52,932 bases of DNA, taken from the NCBI GenBank assembly GCA_025765595.1, contig JAIVFH010000197.1, forward strand, positions 1 through 52,932. The letters are read 5' to 3'. The position numbers were made by a program, and so were the translations under genes. Shown here piece by piece: positions 1 through 10,607 of the stretch. The stretch comes from Obelidium mucronatum (lineage: Eukaryota; Chytridiomycota; Chytridiomycetes; Chytridiales; Chytriomycetaceae). The first letter of the stretch is position 1. Each line of letters starts with the position of its first letter. Under the pieces are notes generated by a model. The model was not told where the DNA came from. It ran no database searches and saw only the letters and a list, made by a program, of their open reading frames with translations.

Positions 1-353
1 AACAACTTTTCTTTCACACTCAACACTGTTTCTTCAGACGTCGTAAAATCACTACTACTCCCAATACGTTCAATTCCACCAACAATCATGTTAAACAACT
101 CATTCCCAGCTTCGATTTCAAATTTATGTGTCATTGAATAATGCATTCGATCTGTCGATCCCACAAGAAACAAGAAGCTGGCCCAACATTCGGCAAGGTG
201 TTGTAAAAGTGGAATCCTTTGATGGAAACGCTGCTACTCGACGTTGAAGTGCTCTCATCTCCTTCGATGGAGTATTCGAGAGGAAACGGATATTTTCCTA
301 AATTGGACACGTTCACTATAAATGTTTGTTCTCGTTAGTATATCTGCTCCTTA

Positions 354-378
354 AAAAAAAAAAAAAAAAAAAAAAAAA
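354..378. repeat. Poly(A/T) run within an intron
   Basis: An uninterrupted A run of about 25 bases on the plus strand is the polypyrimidine part of the last visible intron (394-316, minus strand) of the acyltransferase-like gene. The acceptor ATAG lies about 35 bases further on. Confidence 0.85.
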
Positions 379-565
379 CTTTACACACAATCACTCATAT
401 CCCAGAACCATCCTTCCTCCCTTTAACAACCTCCAAAAACTTTCTAAAACGGAATATTGCTCCATCCACATGACACCCACATCCATCGCCAAACTTTTCA
501 AAGTCCCATCCACCTCCCTCCTCAAACGCGCGCCAGATCCCAAAACTTCATATCCAAACGGAACC

Positions 566-591
566 CGCCGCCGCCGCCGCCGCCGCGGGCC
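566..591. repeat. (CCG)n trinucleotide run inside the acyltransferase-like gene
   Basis: A run of CCG triplets is read on the minus strand as a stretch of seven consecutive arginines between the conserved LGQDHVG...DLGAG segment and the rest of the exon. It adds length without changing frame, as expected of a tolerated triplet expansion or a drifting pseudogene. Confidence 0.8.
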
Positions 592-2235
592 ATGAATTCC
601 AGCCCCGAGATCCCAATATAATACCCCCACGTGGTCTTGCCCTAGATCATGTGGATACGGGAGTCGAGACCGCATGTTAAAGTCAATGTCCATTGTGAGT
701 GTTGTGGAACTCACGCCAGTGTATTTTTTCACGCAAGGTATGGAATGATGTGACAATGATGGCGAGGATGGCGCCGTTGAGAGTCACGTTTTCTTGTTTG
801 CAAATGGTGGCGAGGGATTGGAGGGCGGTTGGAGAGCCACTGGTTGTCAAGTATGTTGAAGGGGGTGATGGGAAGTGGGTCTGACGACGACGATGAGTTG
901 GAGGAGGAGGAGGAGGAGGAGGATGATATTTTTGGTTGGTTTGTGAGGAGTGGGAGGGCGGGTTGGTAGTTTTGGACAGCGGATGACATGATTGGGAAAG
1001 AGGCTTGTGCGGTTACCCAATCGAGGGATTTGGAGAACCAAGTTCGTGGTTTCAAGAGTTCGTAGAGAGAGGGTTGGAGTGATAGGATTGGCTGGGTGAG
1101 AGTAGTCCCATGATTGGCTGATGTCGACGAGGAGAGATGTGTGAGGAAGTCGTGTGTGATTCTGGCGCCGCTGAATCCATCTGCGACAATGTGCTATTTT
1201 TTTTTCAAGAAGGTTTTAGAGAATACAAAGCAAAGTACTAATGCACTTACTTCTCCTGACAAGACCAACAACGCGAAATTTGAATTTGGTTCTTGTGGAA
1301 TCAAAATATCAAGCTTAAAGTAGATGGATCCAACGCGTCGTCTGATTGCAATGGCTTCGTCAACGTATTGTTTCCAGAGATCCGATTCCCTTGTGCCACC
1401 CCTGCCGAACGGATTTCCATCCAGCGGAGACGACATTGGTACAGACTTGATTTCCACAGACTTATTGGCCAACTGATCGACTGACTCTTGTTCCGAACCA
1501 GAAGGAACAGTGTGAACCAACCTCATCCTTGGATGGCGCCGTAAAACAGCAGCCCACGCAGCAACGACGTGGTCCCTGCTTGCAAACCGCAACATGGCTT
1601 CGTCCGAAAGCGTCACTGCGGTTGTCCAGACGATGCGGACAGCTGTTTCTGCGGGCGCAAACCACTTCTCGAAGCCTTTTGGTTCCAGCGACGTGAAAGT
1701 GTTCGGATCGCCGAATGAGGGGTCGAGGCTGAGAGATGACCAGGGTGTTCCAGCGATGGTTGTCATTATTGTGTCTTTTGATTGGTTGTCCGTTTGGTCT
1801 GGCAAGAGGCCCTTTTTTTTAAAGCAGTTTTCGGAGCACTGGTGGTACACAATTTTTCATACGATTTCAGTGATTCGTTTTTGATTTTGTCAGCCGAATG
1901 AATAATGCAATTTGTTGGCGGTGGTGGTGGGGTTTTGAACTTGATAAAAAGGGATAAACGGATGCGACTTTGCCTACTCCGTCTTGGTTGCAACAAAAAA
2001 GTACAGTAAAAGAATCAACGAAAATGAAACGTATTAATCTCAAATTATGTTGTTTTGATTTTCAAATGGAAAAGTTTGTGGTGGGCATGAAAGACAAATA
2101 TCGCTGGATAGAAAAGTGGATGGAATCTTGTGGTGGATGTTAATTGTATTTCATACTTTTCAATTGCTCTTAAAAGAGTGTTTTTAATCAAAAAAGTTCC
2201 AAGCCTCTACAAACGTTTTTTCTCATCCCCGCCAA

Positions 2236-3180
2236 ATGAAGCAATCTCGATCATCATCGCAGACCCAATCGTCTCAGCCTCAGCCTCCTTCATCATTCAA
2301 GAGTTTCTTTTTCTCGTCAAGTAGTCCTGGCAACAATGTGGCCGCTGTTTCAACTGGTACTGGCACGAATGGAAGCAACAACTACTCTCTGTTTCGAAAG
2401 CTATCCTTGTTTTCAAACAAGTTTAGATCCAGCAGTCCTGCTTCTCCAGTGCCCATTGTTGTAGCACCAAAGACGGGGACTATGAGTAGAAGCTCAACTT
2501 TAATTGAGGGTGCGATAACGACGACTACAACGACAACATCAATGTCATTGGATCTTACATCAGCACACACAATCAACCAAGAAGAGCATGAAGATGCACT
2601 GAGCTATGCAAGTGATTCTGGTGGAGGAAAGGGTGGTGAATCTGGTGGTGGTGGTGCTCAAGAAGATCTCCAAGAAATTGAATTGGTTCATCATCATCAT
2701 CATGATCAAAGTGTGGGGAAAGATCAAGTACTGGAAGAAGCAGACAACGAATCGATTGCTACAAGAGTTGAGCAACAACATCGACCACTTGGCATTCCAC
2801 GACGTGTTAGTAATGCATTACACAAGGCGAGTGTTGCCGGCAATTGGGAAATTGCGCGAGCGATTGTTGTAGATGGAGAGAAGGGAAAGAGTGAAATCAA
2901 TGTGCAGGATGAGTATGAACGAACAGCGTTGCATCATGCGTCGAGAAGTGGGAGTGTGGAGATTGTGCGACTCTTGATTGATCATGGCGCCGATGTGAAC
3001 GCGTGTGATGATTCTGGGTTCACGGCGTTGCATTTTGTTGGGTTGAATGGGAATGTGGAAGTTGCCAGGGAGCTGATTCGAGGGGGCGCCAATGTGCATG
3101 CGTGTGACGAGGAGGGGTGGATGGCCGTGCACTATGCGGCGCGCAACGGATACCTCGCGCTGGTGCAAGTGCTGCAGTAG
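2236..3180 (+). CDS. Ankyrin-repeat protein with low-complexity N-terminus
   Basis: A single-exon ORF of 314 aa. Residues 1 to about 190 are serine/threonine/glycine-rich and acidic low complexity, with an SSQTQSSQPQPPSS start, a Thr run, a GGGKGGESGGGG stretch and a His tract encoded by CAT repeats. Residues about 193-314 hold four ankyrin repeats: ALHKASVAGNWEIARAIV, TALHHASRSGSVEIVRLLI, TALHFVGLNGNVEVARELI and MAVHYAARNGYLALVQVL. The spacing is the usual 33 residues, with GADVNACD-type loops. The protein stops immediately after the fourth helix pair, so the solenoid is short and open-ended. Ankyrin solenoids bind partner proteins; nothing here says which. No signal peptide or membrane segment is visible. 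The stop lies 60 bp before the ATG of the OGDH gene on the same strand, so the spacing is tight. Confidence 0.85.
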   Translation: MKQSRSSSQTQSSQPQPPSSFKSFFFSSSSPGNNVAAVSTGTGTNGSNNYSLFRKLSLFSNKFRSSSPASPVPIVVAPKTGTMSRSSTLIEGAITTTTTTTSMSLDLTSAHTINQEEHEDALSYASDSGGGKGGESGGGGAQEDLQEIELVHHHHHDQSVGKDQVLEEADNESIATRVEQQHRPLGIPRRVSNALHKASVAGNWEIARAIVVDGEKGKSEINVQDEYERTALHHASRSGSVEIVRLLIDHGADVNACDDSGFTALHFVGLNGNVEVARELIRGGANVHACDEEGWMAVHYAARNGYLALVQVLQ

Positions 3181-3240
3181 AATGAAATATTAAATATTAA
3201 TTTTCGCTTTTTCCGTGATCACCACCACCCCCGACTCGCA

Positions 3241-6200
3241 ATGCTCCGGACTCTGCGCCTGCGCTCGCTAAAGACACCGACACCGGCACAGACACCGCGG
3301 CGCCTCCTGTCGGCGTCCGCCGCCGCGCGCAACGAGACGTTCCTGACGGGCACCAGCGCCGCGTACGTCGAGCAGATGCACGCCGAGTGGACGCGCGACC
3401 CCGCCGCCGTCCACGCGTCGTGGCGCGCCTACTTTGCGAACGTGGCCGCCGGCCGCGTGCCGGCCTTCGTGGCGCCGCCTTCTTCGAACTCTGCTTCGGG
3501 CAGCGTCCCGTTTCTGCCGTTCGACCAGACCTCCTCGAACCCGCACTCAAACACAAAGATCCCCGCAAACGAGATCCTCGACCACATGAAGGTGCAGCTG
3601 CTCGTGCGCGCCTTCCAGATCAGAGGCCACCAGCTGGCCGACCTTGATCCTCTCAAGATTGCCGAGCGCGATCCGTCAGATGCCCCGGAGCTGGACCCAA
3701 AGCACTACGGCTTCACTGACGCCGATCTCGATAGAAAGTTCTACCTGGGTGCGTGTGTTTTTTGGTGTTGTTTGTTGTTTGTTGTTTGTTCTGTTGTATC
3801 AAGACGCTAGACACAAATTCTTATCCCTCTTTGACCCCTCCAGGTCAAGGCATCCTCCCCGGCTTCCTTGCAAACGAACACAAGGACGCCCTCACTCTCC
3901 GCGAAATCGTGGATCGCCTCAAGGCCACCTACGCTGGCTCCATTGGTATCGAATACGGTCACATCAACGATCGTGCTGCTTGCGACTGGTTGAGATCAAA
4001 AATTGAAGTCCCTGTTCGTTACAATTACTCTAAAGATGAAAAATTTGTTATTCTGGATCGTTTGATTTGGTCCGATTCTTTTGAGAGATTTGTTGCTACA
4101 AAGTATCCTTCTGAGAAGCGTTTTGGGTTGGAGGGTTGTGAATCGCTTATTCCGGGTATGAAGGCTTTGGTGAGTTTTTTTTTGATGTACGCCGAAGGCG
4201 AGATCGTACCGCCGAAGGCGGAATCGTACCGCCGAAGGCGGTGTTTCTTTTTTTCTTGCATTTAGACACACGCCGAAGGCGTGATGTTTACCGCCGTAGG
4301 CGGTATCCCACCGCCGAAGGCGGGATCATACCGCCGAAGGCGGTATAACATTCTTCTTTCATTTCCATCAATATCAATCACCGCTGCAGGCGAGAAGATC
4401 ACACCGCCTACGGCGGTATCATAATCACAGGCTTCCTTCCTTCTTTTCCTTTACACACACAACGTTCTTACAATCAAATCTCAGGTGGACAGATCCGTCG
4501 AACTTGGAGTCAACTCGGTTGTCATGGGTATGCCCCACCGTGGTCGTTTGAACGTTCTATCAAACGTTGTCCGAAAGCCAAACGAATCCATCTTTGCCGA
4601 ATTTGCTGGGTCCCGTGATGACTCTGTAGAAGGATCTGGTGATGTCAAGTACCACTTGGGAATGGTATGTGTGTTTCTGTGCCACAATCATTTATTTCTA
4701 TTCTAATTCATACAAAAAAAAAGAACTACGCCAGACCAACCCCTTCTGGAGCAATCGTCAACTTGTCCCTTGCTGCCAACCCATCTCACTTGGAAGCAGT
4801 CAACCCAGTTGTCCAAGGAAAGGTTCACGCCATCCAATTCTACCAAAACGACACCAAGGAACGCGCCAAGGCTCTCGGAGTCCTTCTTCACGGAGACGCT
4901 GCCTTTGCTGGACAGGGTGTTGTTTACGAAGCCATTGGTCTCGCTGATCTCCCATCATACACTACTGGAGGAACCATCCACATTGTGGTCAACAACCAAA
5001 TCGGTTTCACCACCGACCCGCGTTTCTCTCGTTCAACCCCATACTGTTCCGATGTCGCAAAGACTGTCTCTGCTCCAATCTTGCACGTCAACGGTGATGA
5101 CACTGAAGCCGTCATCTTCTGTATGCAACTTGCGGCCGAATGGAGAGCCAAATACAAGAAGGATGTTGTTGTGGATATCGTTTGTTACCGAAAGCATGGA
5201 CACAATGAAATTGACCAGCCCGGATTCACTCAACCCAAAATGTACGAGAAGATCAAGACCATGACTCCTGTTGCTGAAAAATACATTGCTCAATTGCTTG
5301 CTGAGGGAAGTATTACTGAAGCTGAAGTGAAGGAAATGAAGGAGAAGGTGTGGAACATTTTGGAAAAGAACTATGCGGATAGTAAGACGTACAAGCCAAC
5401 TCCAAAGGAGTGGGTTGCTTCCAACTGGGCCAGTTGAGTTTTCTTTTTTTTTTTTCCTTCGTTTCCGTACCGTTGGGATGCTAACTGATTTTGATTGATT
5501 AGACATGAAGGCTCCTGTTGAACTTGCTGCCGAAGGTGTGCCTTCCCAAGCCACTGGTGTTTCTCTTGAAATCTTGAAGCACATTGGTGTTGCTGGCGCT
5601 TCTTACCCACAACAATTCACTGTCCACCCCAACTTGTCCAGAATCTTAAAGTTGCGTGAAAAGACTGTTTTGGAAGGCGATGACATTGACTGGGCCACCG
5701 CCGAATCCATGTCTTTTGGTTCCATTCTCGCTGAAGGCTTCCACGTTCGTCTTTCCGGACAAGATGTCGAACGTGGAACCTTTTCTCACCGTCACGCGCT
5801 TTTGAACGACCAAAAGACGGAAGAGCGTTACGTCCCATTGAACAACCTTGTTGGTGCTGGAACAACTGTGGCTGCTCAAAACAGCATGACTGTGTGCAAC
5901 TCTTCGTTGACTGAATTTGGTTGTCTTGGGTTCGAGTTGGGTTACTCTATGGTTAACCCGAACCAGTTGGTTATGTGGGAGGCACAGTTTGGTGACTTTG
6001 CCAATAATGCTCAGTGTATTATTGATCAGTTTATTTCTTCTGGCGAGCAAAAGTGGCTTCAGGTTTGTGGAGCTGTTGTTTGTTTGTCTTTTCACCTTTT
6101 TAACATGATTAACTTTCTGTATAGCGTACTGGTTTGACAATGCTTCTTCCCCACGGTTATGATGGACAGGGTCCAGAACACTCTTCTGCTAGAATGGAGC

Positions 6201-7279
6201 GTTACTTGCAGCTTTGTGACCAAGATCCATTCACTATGCCAGAGTTTGGAACTGGAAAGGGATCTTATGCTCGTCAGCACCAGGAATGCAACATGCAGGT
6301 TATTTATCCAACTGTTCCATCCAACTACTTCCACGCTTTGAGAAGACAGGTCATGCGTGAATTCCGTAAGCCAGTTGAGTAGTTTTTTTTTTCTTAATTT
6401 CTTGATGGGTGAATATTAAAATTGTTTTTATTTTCGCAGTTGATTGTCTTCACTTCAAAAGCTCTCCTCCGTCACCCCATGGCCAAGTCCACTCTTGCCG
6501 AAATGGGACCAGGAACACGGTTCCAGCGCCTCATTCCCGAAGTTCTCCACGCCAACCCACTTGAACACTTCAACCCTGTGCCCGAAAACTCAAGTGTTTG
6601 GTCTGGAAACAGTATCGAACCACGTATCCCATACGCCCTCATCCAGGACCCATCCAACCCAGCCCACCTCCCAAGCGGTGTAGAAGTCCCAGCGTCTTTA
6701 CAAAAGATTGCCTCGTCTACTCCTGAATTCACTCTTCTCCCACCCAACGAAATCAAGACTGTCATCTTCTGTAGCGGTCAAGTGTACTACGTCCTCGCGC
6801 GTGCTCGTGCCTTGAACAATCTGAGACACATTGCCATTGTCAGACTGGAACAATTGAACCCCTTCCCCTTCTGGGAAGCCAAGGAAGTCATTGACTTTTA
6901 CGGCGGAGGAAACCTGCAAGAAGTAGTATACTGTCAAGAAGAAGCCATGAACTCTGGAGCATGGAGTTTTGTGCAACCGCGTCTAGAAACGGCGTTGAAG
7001 GCAACGTCTTGGTTCAAGAGCGCGAAAGGACGCGCCGCGTTGAACGAGTACACTGAGCGATTCACGGCTGGTGGGTTGGACAATTACCATGAAGGAAAGC
7101 CAAGTATTCGAGGAAGTTCGTTTATCCGGTATGCTGGGCGTGATATTTCTGCGGCGCCGAGTACTGGGTTGAAGAAGCAGCATGCGTTTGAAGATAAAAT
7201 GTTTGTGTCGGAGGCGTTGCTTGGTGGGGAGTTGAAGAATCCGGTTTCTTTGGAGAATGGAATTCCAAAGTTTTTTTGA
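3241..7279 (+). CDS. KGD1: 2-oxoglutarate dehydrogenase E1 component, mitochondrial
   Basis: Exons: 3241-3748, 3844-4169, 4485-4664, 4724-5432, 5503-6062, 6125-6373 and 6440-7279. All junctions keep frame and give about 1,123 aa, somewhat longer than the usual ~1,010-1,020. The protein is the thiamine-diphosphate E1 that decarboxylates 2-oxoglutarate and reductively succinylates the E2 lipoyl group in the TCA cycle. Visible landmarks: an Arg/Ser-rich mitochondrial presequence ([11 protein letters not shown]...), [38 protein letters not shown], a [11 protein letters not shown]hDP-region motif, a [13 protein letters not shown]g/ThDP segment, [12 protein letters not shown], and C-terminal [15 protein letters not shown] plus [13 protein letters not shown]. 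The first exon is far more GC-rich than the rest. Intron 2 (4170-4484) is unusually long and holds a palindromic repeat cluster. Very secure call. Confidence 0.97.
4190..4416. repeat. Palindromic minisatellite (CCGCCGAAGGCGG core) inside OGDH intron 2
   Basis: Nine copies of a GC-rich palindrome lie in an otherwise AT-rich intron: 4190-4200, 4209-4221, 4229-4241, 4271-4281, 4291-4303, 4311-4323, 4331-4343, 4381-4392 and 4404-4416. The core CCGCC-GAA-GGCGG can fold as a 5-bp stem with a three-base loop. Spacing is close to 20 bp within each subcluster. Variants have GTA in the loop (4291) or the reverse-complement orientation (4404), and the copy at 4381 is degenerate. An ATCGTA/ATCATA spacer recurs between copies. 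The array begins about 20 bp after the splice donor and ends about 70 bp before the acceptor, so it leaves both splice sites clear. Confidence 0.9.
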
Positions 7280-8487
7280 AGAAAAAAAACTTTTTTATTA
7301 ATTACAAAAAACAAACAAACAATAACAATAAATAAAACAGTTCTGTTTAAAAGGTATTTTAAAACGAGATTTTTTTTTTGATTGGAAAAAAAGTATAGCC
7401 TTCTGCTGCTTGACCATACCCAGCCACAAAACTCTCCAAAAAAATAATGGTCTCCTTTGTGTTTGACCATTTCAACGAGATATTTAGTTGTCGACGAAAG
7501 AGTCCATCATGCGTGTCAGAGACATTGACGGCGTACCTGTTTCCTGAGATCTGGGAGGTATCTGGCAGTGTTTTGTACAAGCCGGATGTTTAACACCAAA
7601 CGCCAAACTCAGCCGCATCTTTGCTCTAGCGTGCGGAAGCATCAAAACAACTCACCTTCCTGTCTCTTCTATGATCAGTGTACTTTTACTGCTCGAAGTC
7701 GCCTATAGCCAAAGCCAACTTCCGAACTGCTGTGACGGTCGCCGCGAAGCTATTTTCATGGCGTTCGCAAACTCAATTCTACAAGTACCCACACTTTGAT
7801 TTTGGTTTTAAAAAGCAATGATCCAGAATGGTGCTCGGTATTCATGTCTCGATCGTCCACAAGCCTGTCGCGGTGCAAAACGTAAGATCCGATTTCCTGT
7901 GATCAACATGTTTTTTATGAATGCAACGCCGCATGTTGCTGATGAGCATTTGACTTAGTGTTTTGTCAGTAGCAGTCAAGAAGCGACTGTATCGTCAGAC
8001 TGCTTGAATTCGGCGTCTTTTGATGGCGAAACGTGGTTTCGGACGACTCCACGATTTCCATACTGTTTGGATAAGTTTGAGTTTGATCTTCAACCAATGG
8101 AATCCAACCGTGTGCTGCTTTGTACTCTGTATTCAAAAGTCGGATCCATGACACTGAATTAAGGGATATCATTAAGACTATCTTTGCGAGTGCAGAACTT
8201 GGCAGTTATGCACATTCTCGCTTTTTCGAAAACTTGTTACTTCGGCTTTACGAAGACTAATAATACAAAGAGGAAATAGAGAAACTTTAGGATCTTCTGG
8301 AGTTTATGAAGGAGCTTGAGTATTCTTGTGTGCAAGAGTTGCTGGATAAAGTGTTACTGGAAAAGCGATGGCCCCATGTAGCGGGAATGATGTTGCCTTT
8401 CGTGTTGAAAGGCCGAGTGCGGATAAAAATGAGCATGTTGATTGTCGCTGAAGAGTTATGGAGATCTGACAGAAAAAAAAAAAAACA
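7280..8487. other. Region without a supported gene between OGDH and the Clr2-like gene
   Basis: The first ~60 bases after the OGDH stop are A/T-rich and look like 3'UTR. Beyond that there are only short open frames on both strands, such as 73 codons on the minus strand at 7580-7359 and 68 codons at 8172-7966. I recognise no family in any of them. A small multi-exon gene cannot be excluded. Confidence 0.5.
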
Positions 8488-10243
8488 ATGGATAGCGATG
8501 CCCAACCTTTTCCATGGCCCTTGCGAAACAACTGCAAGACAAGCTCGCTCGCTACAGTAGCAGCATATCTGACGCGGTTAGAAGCTTTAGATCCAAAGCT
8601 GAAGCTGTCAGCACTGCCACGCGGATACAAGTTACTGGAGCAGCAGCGGCGGGACAGTCTTCATACTGATCGATACCTCTACGGCCACCCATCTGGACAT
8701 CAATTCAGAAGGTTATCATCTATTACAGTATTTTACAAACGTGTTCTCACTTTATTTAATAGTGCGATTGAGTTTCTCCCACACTGCCAGTTCCTATTTT
8801 CAGGACGAACCACGCAATGCATCTGCAAACTCTGTGTTCCTAAGCAATTAAGAAAAACTCTCGCACCGAAAACAAACGGGAAGAAGCAGTATGGAGAAGG
8901 GAATAATTCAAACCTGTCAGATCTGTCCATCAAAAACTACCTGCAAAAAAGCAAAACGAACTTGACACGAAAGCGAATACAATGGCGGAAAGAAAATGCA
9001 ATGAAAACGCTTGATTTGGACAGTAATGACGGTTCCATGTTGACAGACTTGGATTCTCAACAAGATCTTGAATCAACATCGACGACATCATCAGCGTTAA
9101 CATCTTTGGATGCTGCTGATTTGGAGTCGGTTTCAACCAGAGATGATGATATTTCGATATTGACGGACATTGATCAGCTGGTTGGATGGGATTCGGATGT
9201 ATCCGAGGCTTTAGAGTTTGTTGCGCTGGGCTTTTCAAGGTTACGGAAGCAGCAGCAGCAATGGAAGTCGCAACAACCGACTGAAAAATCATCACATCAA
9301 AGTCGTGGCTATGATACAGATGTTTCAGAGTTGACGGATTTAGAAGAGCAAATTGGATGGGAGAGTGACACGACTTCTGCTTTAAGTGATTGCGATGGGG
9401 ATAAATTCAGTTGTTGGGATCAAAAGAATCATCTTACAGCGGCAGGAAAACAAATAATCCTGCAATCTGTTTCTTTGGCGTATTCCCTTGTTGGTGACGA
9501 TGCTTCAACTTGTCGTGAATGTGGGAATCGCATTCAAGGTGTATTTATTGAAGTGGATGAAATTCCTTTTCACTGGTTTGTAATATTTTTGGGCCCTTAT
9601 ATGAGCCAATCTTCTAACAACGGGTGTGTATTCAGGCAATGTACACCAGATGCTTTGCTTGAAAGAATACATGACCAACGCGATCAAACTCCAGGGTACA
9701 ACAATCTTCCGCCTGTTGCAAAGTATCTTGTATTCCGACAGATTACTCGAAGCTGCTCTGGACAGGTGAAGTCTTATGAAAACAAAACAAAACCTAAATT
9801 TTCCTTTTTCCTTTTTCTTCTCTCCCCTTCAGAATCACTCATCGTTATATCCCGCCTCAAGCAAACTACATGTGGCAGATCCAGACCAGGCATCCGTCAC
9901 GTCAACAATGTCAGCAAACTTATTGTTTCGAAAGCCACTTTGCTCTTCAACCAAATTGCGTATTGCAAACTTGCAAAAGAGTATACTTCTCAATCACTTT
10001 GGAGTTTCTACTGCCAACAACCATTGTAAATATAATGATGTCAAGGGACAAGATGAAGAAGCAGAGGTGGATTCTTTGGATGATGCAAGTGATGTTTCAT
10101 CCTTATCTCATGTGTCATCCGAACATGACAATGACGATTCGAATATTATGCTTTTGGCTGATGTGTGTGTTGAAAACAGTCTTGATACTTGCGCAAAAGA
10201 GAGTGCTTTATCTGACACAACAATTGGCTGTATAATTCATTGA
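8488..10243 (+). CDS. Clr2-like N-terminal domain protein with a PARP-type zinc-finger-like module
   Basis: Exons 8488-8711, 8763-9575, 9636-9765 and 9833-10243 give 525 aa. The intron at 9576-9635 is 60 nt and in frame, but has a CTAAC branch and TTCAG acceptor. Residues ~40-110 (LPRGYKLL, RYLYGHPSGHQFRS, EFLPH, CICKLC) match the N-terminal 'trans-silencing' domain of cryptic loci regulator 2, a member of the fission-yeast SHREC deacetylase-remodeller complex. The middle is acidic, with two imperfect repeats of the form SxLTDxDxxxGWxSD. Residues ~320-385 read CRECGNRI...FHWQC...PGYNNLPP, i.e. Cys-x2-Cys and His-x2-Cys spaced as in a PARP/DNA-ligase-III zinc finger, including the trailing G-[FY]-x-x-L segment. 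The C-terminus is acidic with no known domain. The likely place of action is chromatin, by inference only. The Clr2 match is fairly secure, the finger moderately so. Confidence 0.7.
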
Positions 10244-10401
10244 AATAAACTTAAACTCGCAGGTACATAAGTGGGCAATTTTTCGATAGGTGGATTATTG
10301 ATTCTCATTTAATCAAAACACTGCAATCGCACATATTCACTTCGTGCGCATTCGAGCTTCACTTTCTAGACTTTTCAACAATACAACTGCTGAACTACAT
10401 T
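10244..10401 (+). other. Protein-like open stretch directly 5' of the retrotransposon
   Basis: From an acceptor-like ...ACTCGCAG at about 10261, a frame runs open as ISGQFFDRWIIDSHLIKTLQ and on to the insertion site (10401). Its aromatic-rich composition is protein-like rather than random. Joined across the target duplication to 16796, the frame would have ended nine bases later at ...ESN-stop. It may be a terminal exon of the upstream Clr2-like gene or of another gene. No donor fits convincingly, so it is left unassigned. Confidence 0.3.
10397..10401. other. Target-site duplication, left copy (ACATT)
   Basis: Five bases directly before the 5' LTR. The same five bases, ACATT, follow the 3' LTR at 16791-16795. 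A 5-bp duplication is the size made by Ty3-type integrases. Confidence 0.9.
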
Positions 10402-10510
10402 TGTCGTATTCTGGAGAACCATAAGACATAAGAAGAATAATTAGTAATAAAGTCAGACGTTCCAAAGGATCTCATCTGTCCCACCAACGGTTACCCAGCT
10501 GAGCTCCACA
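10402..10510 (+). repeat. 5' LTR (109 bp)
   Basis: It begins TGTCGTATTCTGG and ends GAGCTCCACA, and appears identical to 16682-16790. At 109 bp it is very short for a full-length Ty3-type element. No obvious TATA box is visible inside it apart from AT-rich sequence around TTAGTAATAA. Confidence 0.95.
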
Positions 10511-10607
10511 TTTTTTCCTTTGAGTCGTCGGCCTCTATTCAGGAGTTTTACGGGAGCATGAGAGTTACCTGGAAGCACAGAAGAGAGGCAGGATTCCATA
10601 TAGCAAC

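Larger units (their letters stand above)
1..1766 (-). pseudogene. Condensation / alcohol-acetyltransferase-like protein, partial and frame-broken
   Basis: The gene runs leftwards and is cut by the window start. I place exons at 1766-1251, 1193-1017, 880-395 and 315-1, with clean GT...AG introns (donor GTAAGT at 1250). The second exon opens with HIVADG, the HxxxDG active-site motif of CoA-dependent acyltransferases (condensation domain / AATase superfamily). Later come a TLNGAILAIIVTSFHTL segment, a DFNMRSRLP...LGQDHVG segment and VSNLGKYPFP, in the order seen in that superfamily. The N-terminus has the usual substrate-domain start (WFAPAETAVRIVWTTAV). Two single-base frame breaks cannot be explained by introns: one in an A6 run near 733, one near 160-170. 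The start at 1766 is preferred over 1850 because the upstream stretch is not family-like. Family call 0.75; that it is a true pseudogene rather than sequencing indels is less sure. The natural acyl donor and acceptor cannot be told. Confidence 0.6.

Noticed and set aside
880..1017. A third frameshift in the acyltransferase-like gene near the serine-coding repeats
   Set aside because: A GTAACC donor at 1016 and a CAG acceptor at 881 form an in-phase intron that explains the frame change.
2382..2781. Minus-strand ORFs opposite the ankyrin gene
   Set aside because: They are low-complexity shadows (valine and methionine runs) of the Thr and His repeats on the coding strand.
7359..7580. 73-codon minus-strand ORF (MYKTLPDTSQISGNRY) after OGDH
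   Set aside because: No family, no upstream exon in phase, and it overlaps the OGDH 3' end; not enough to call a gene.
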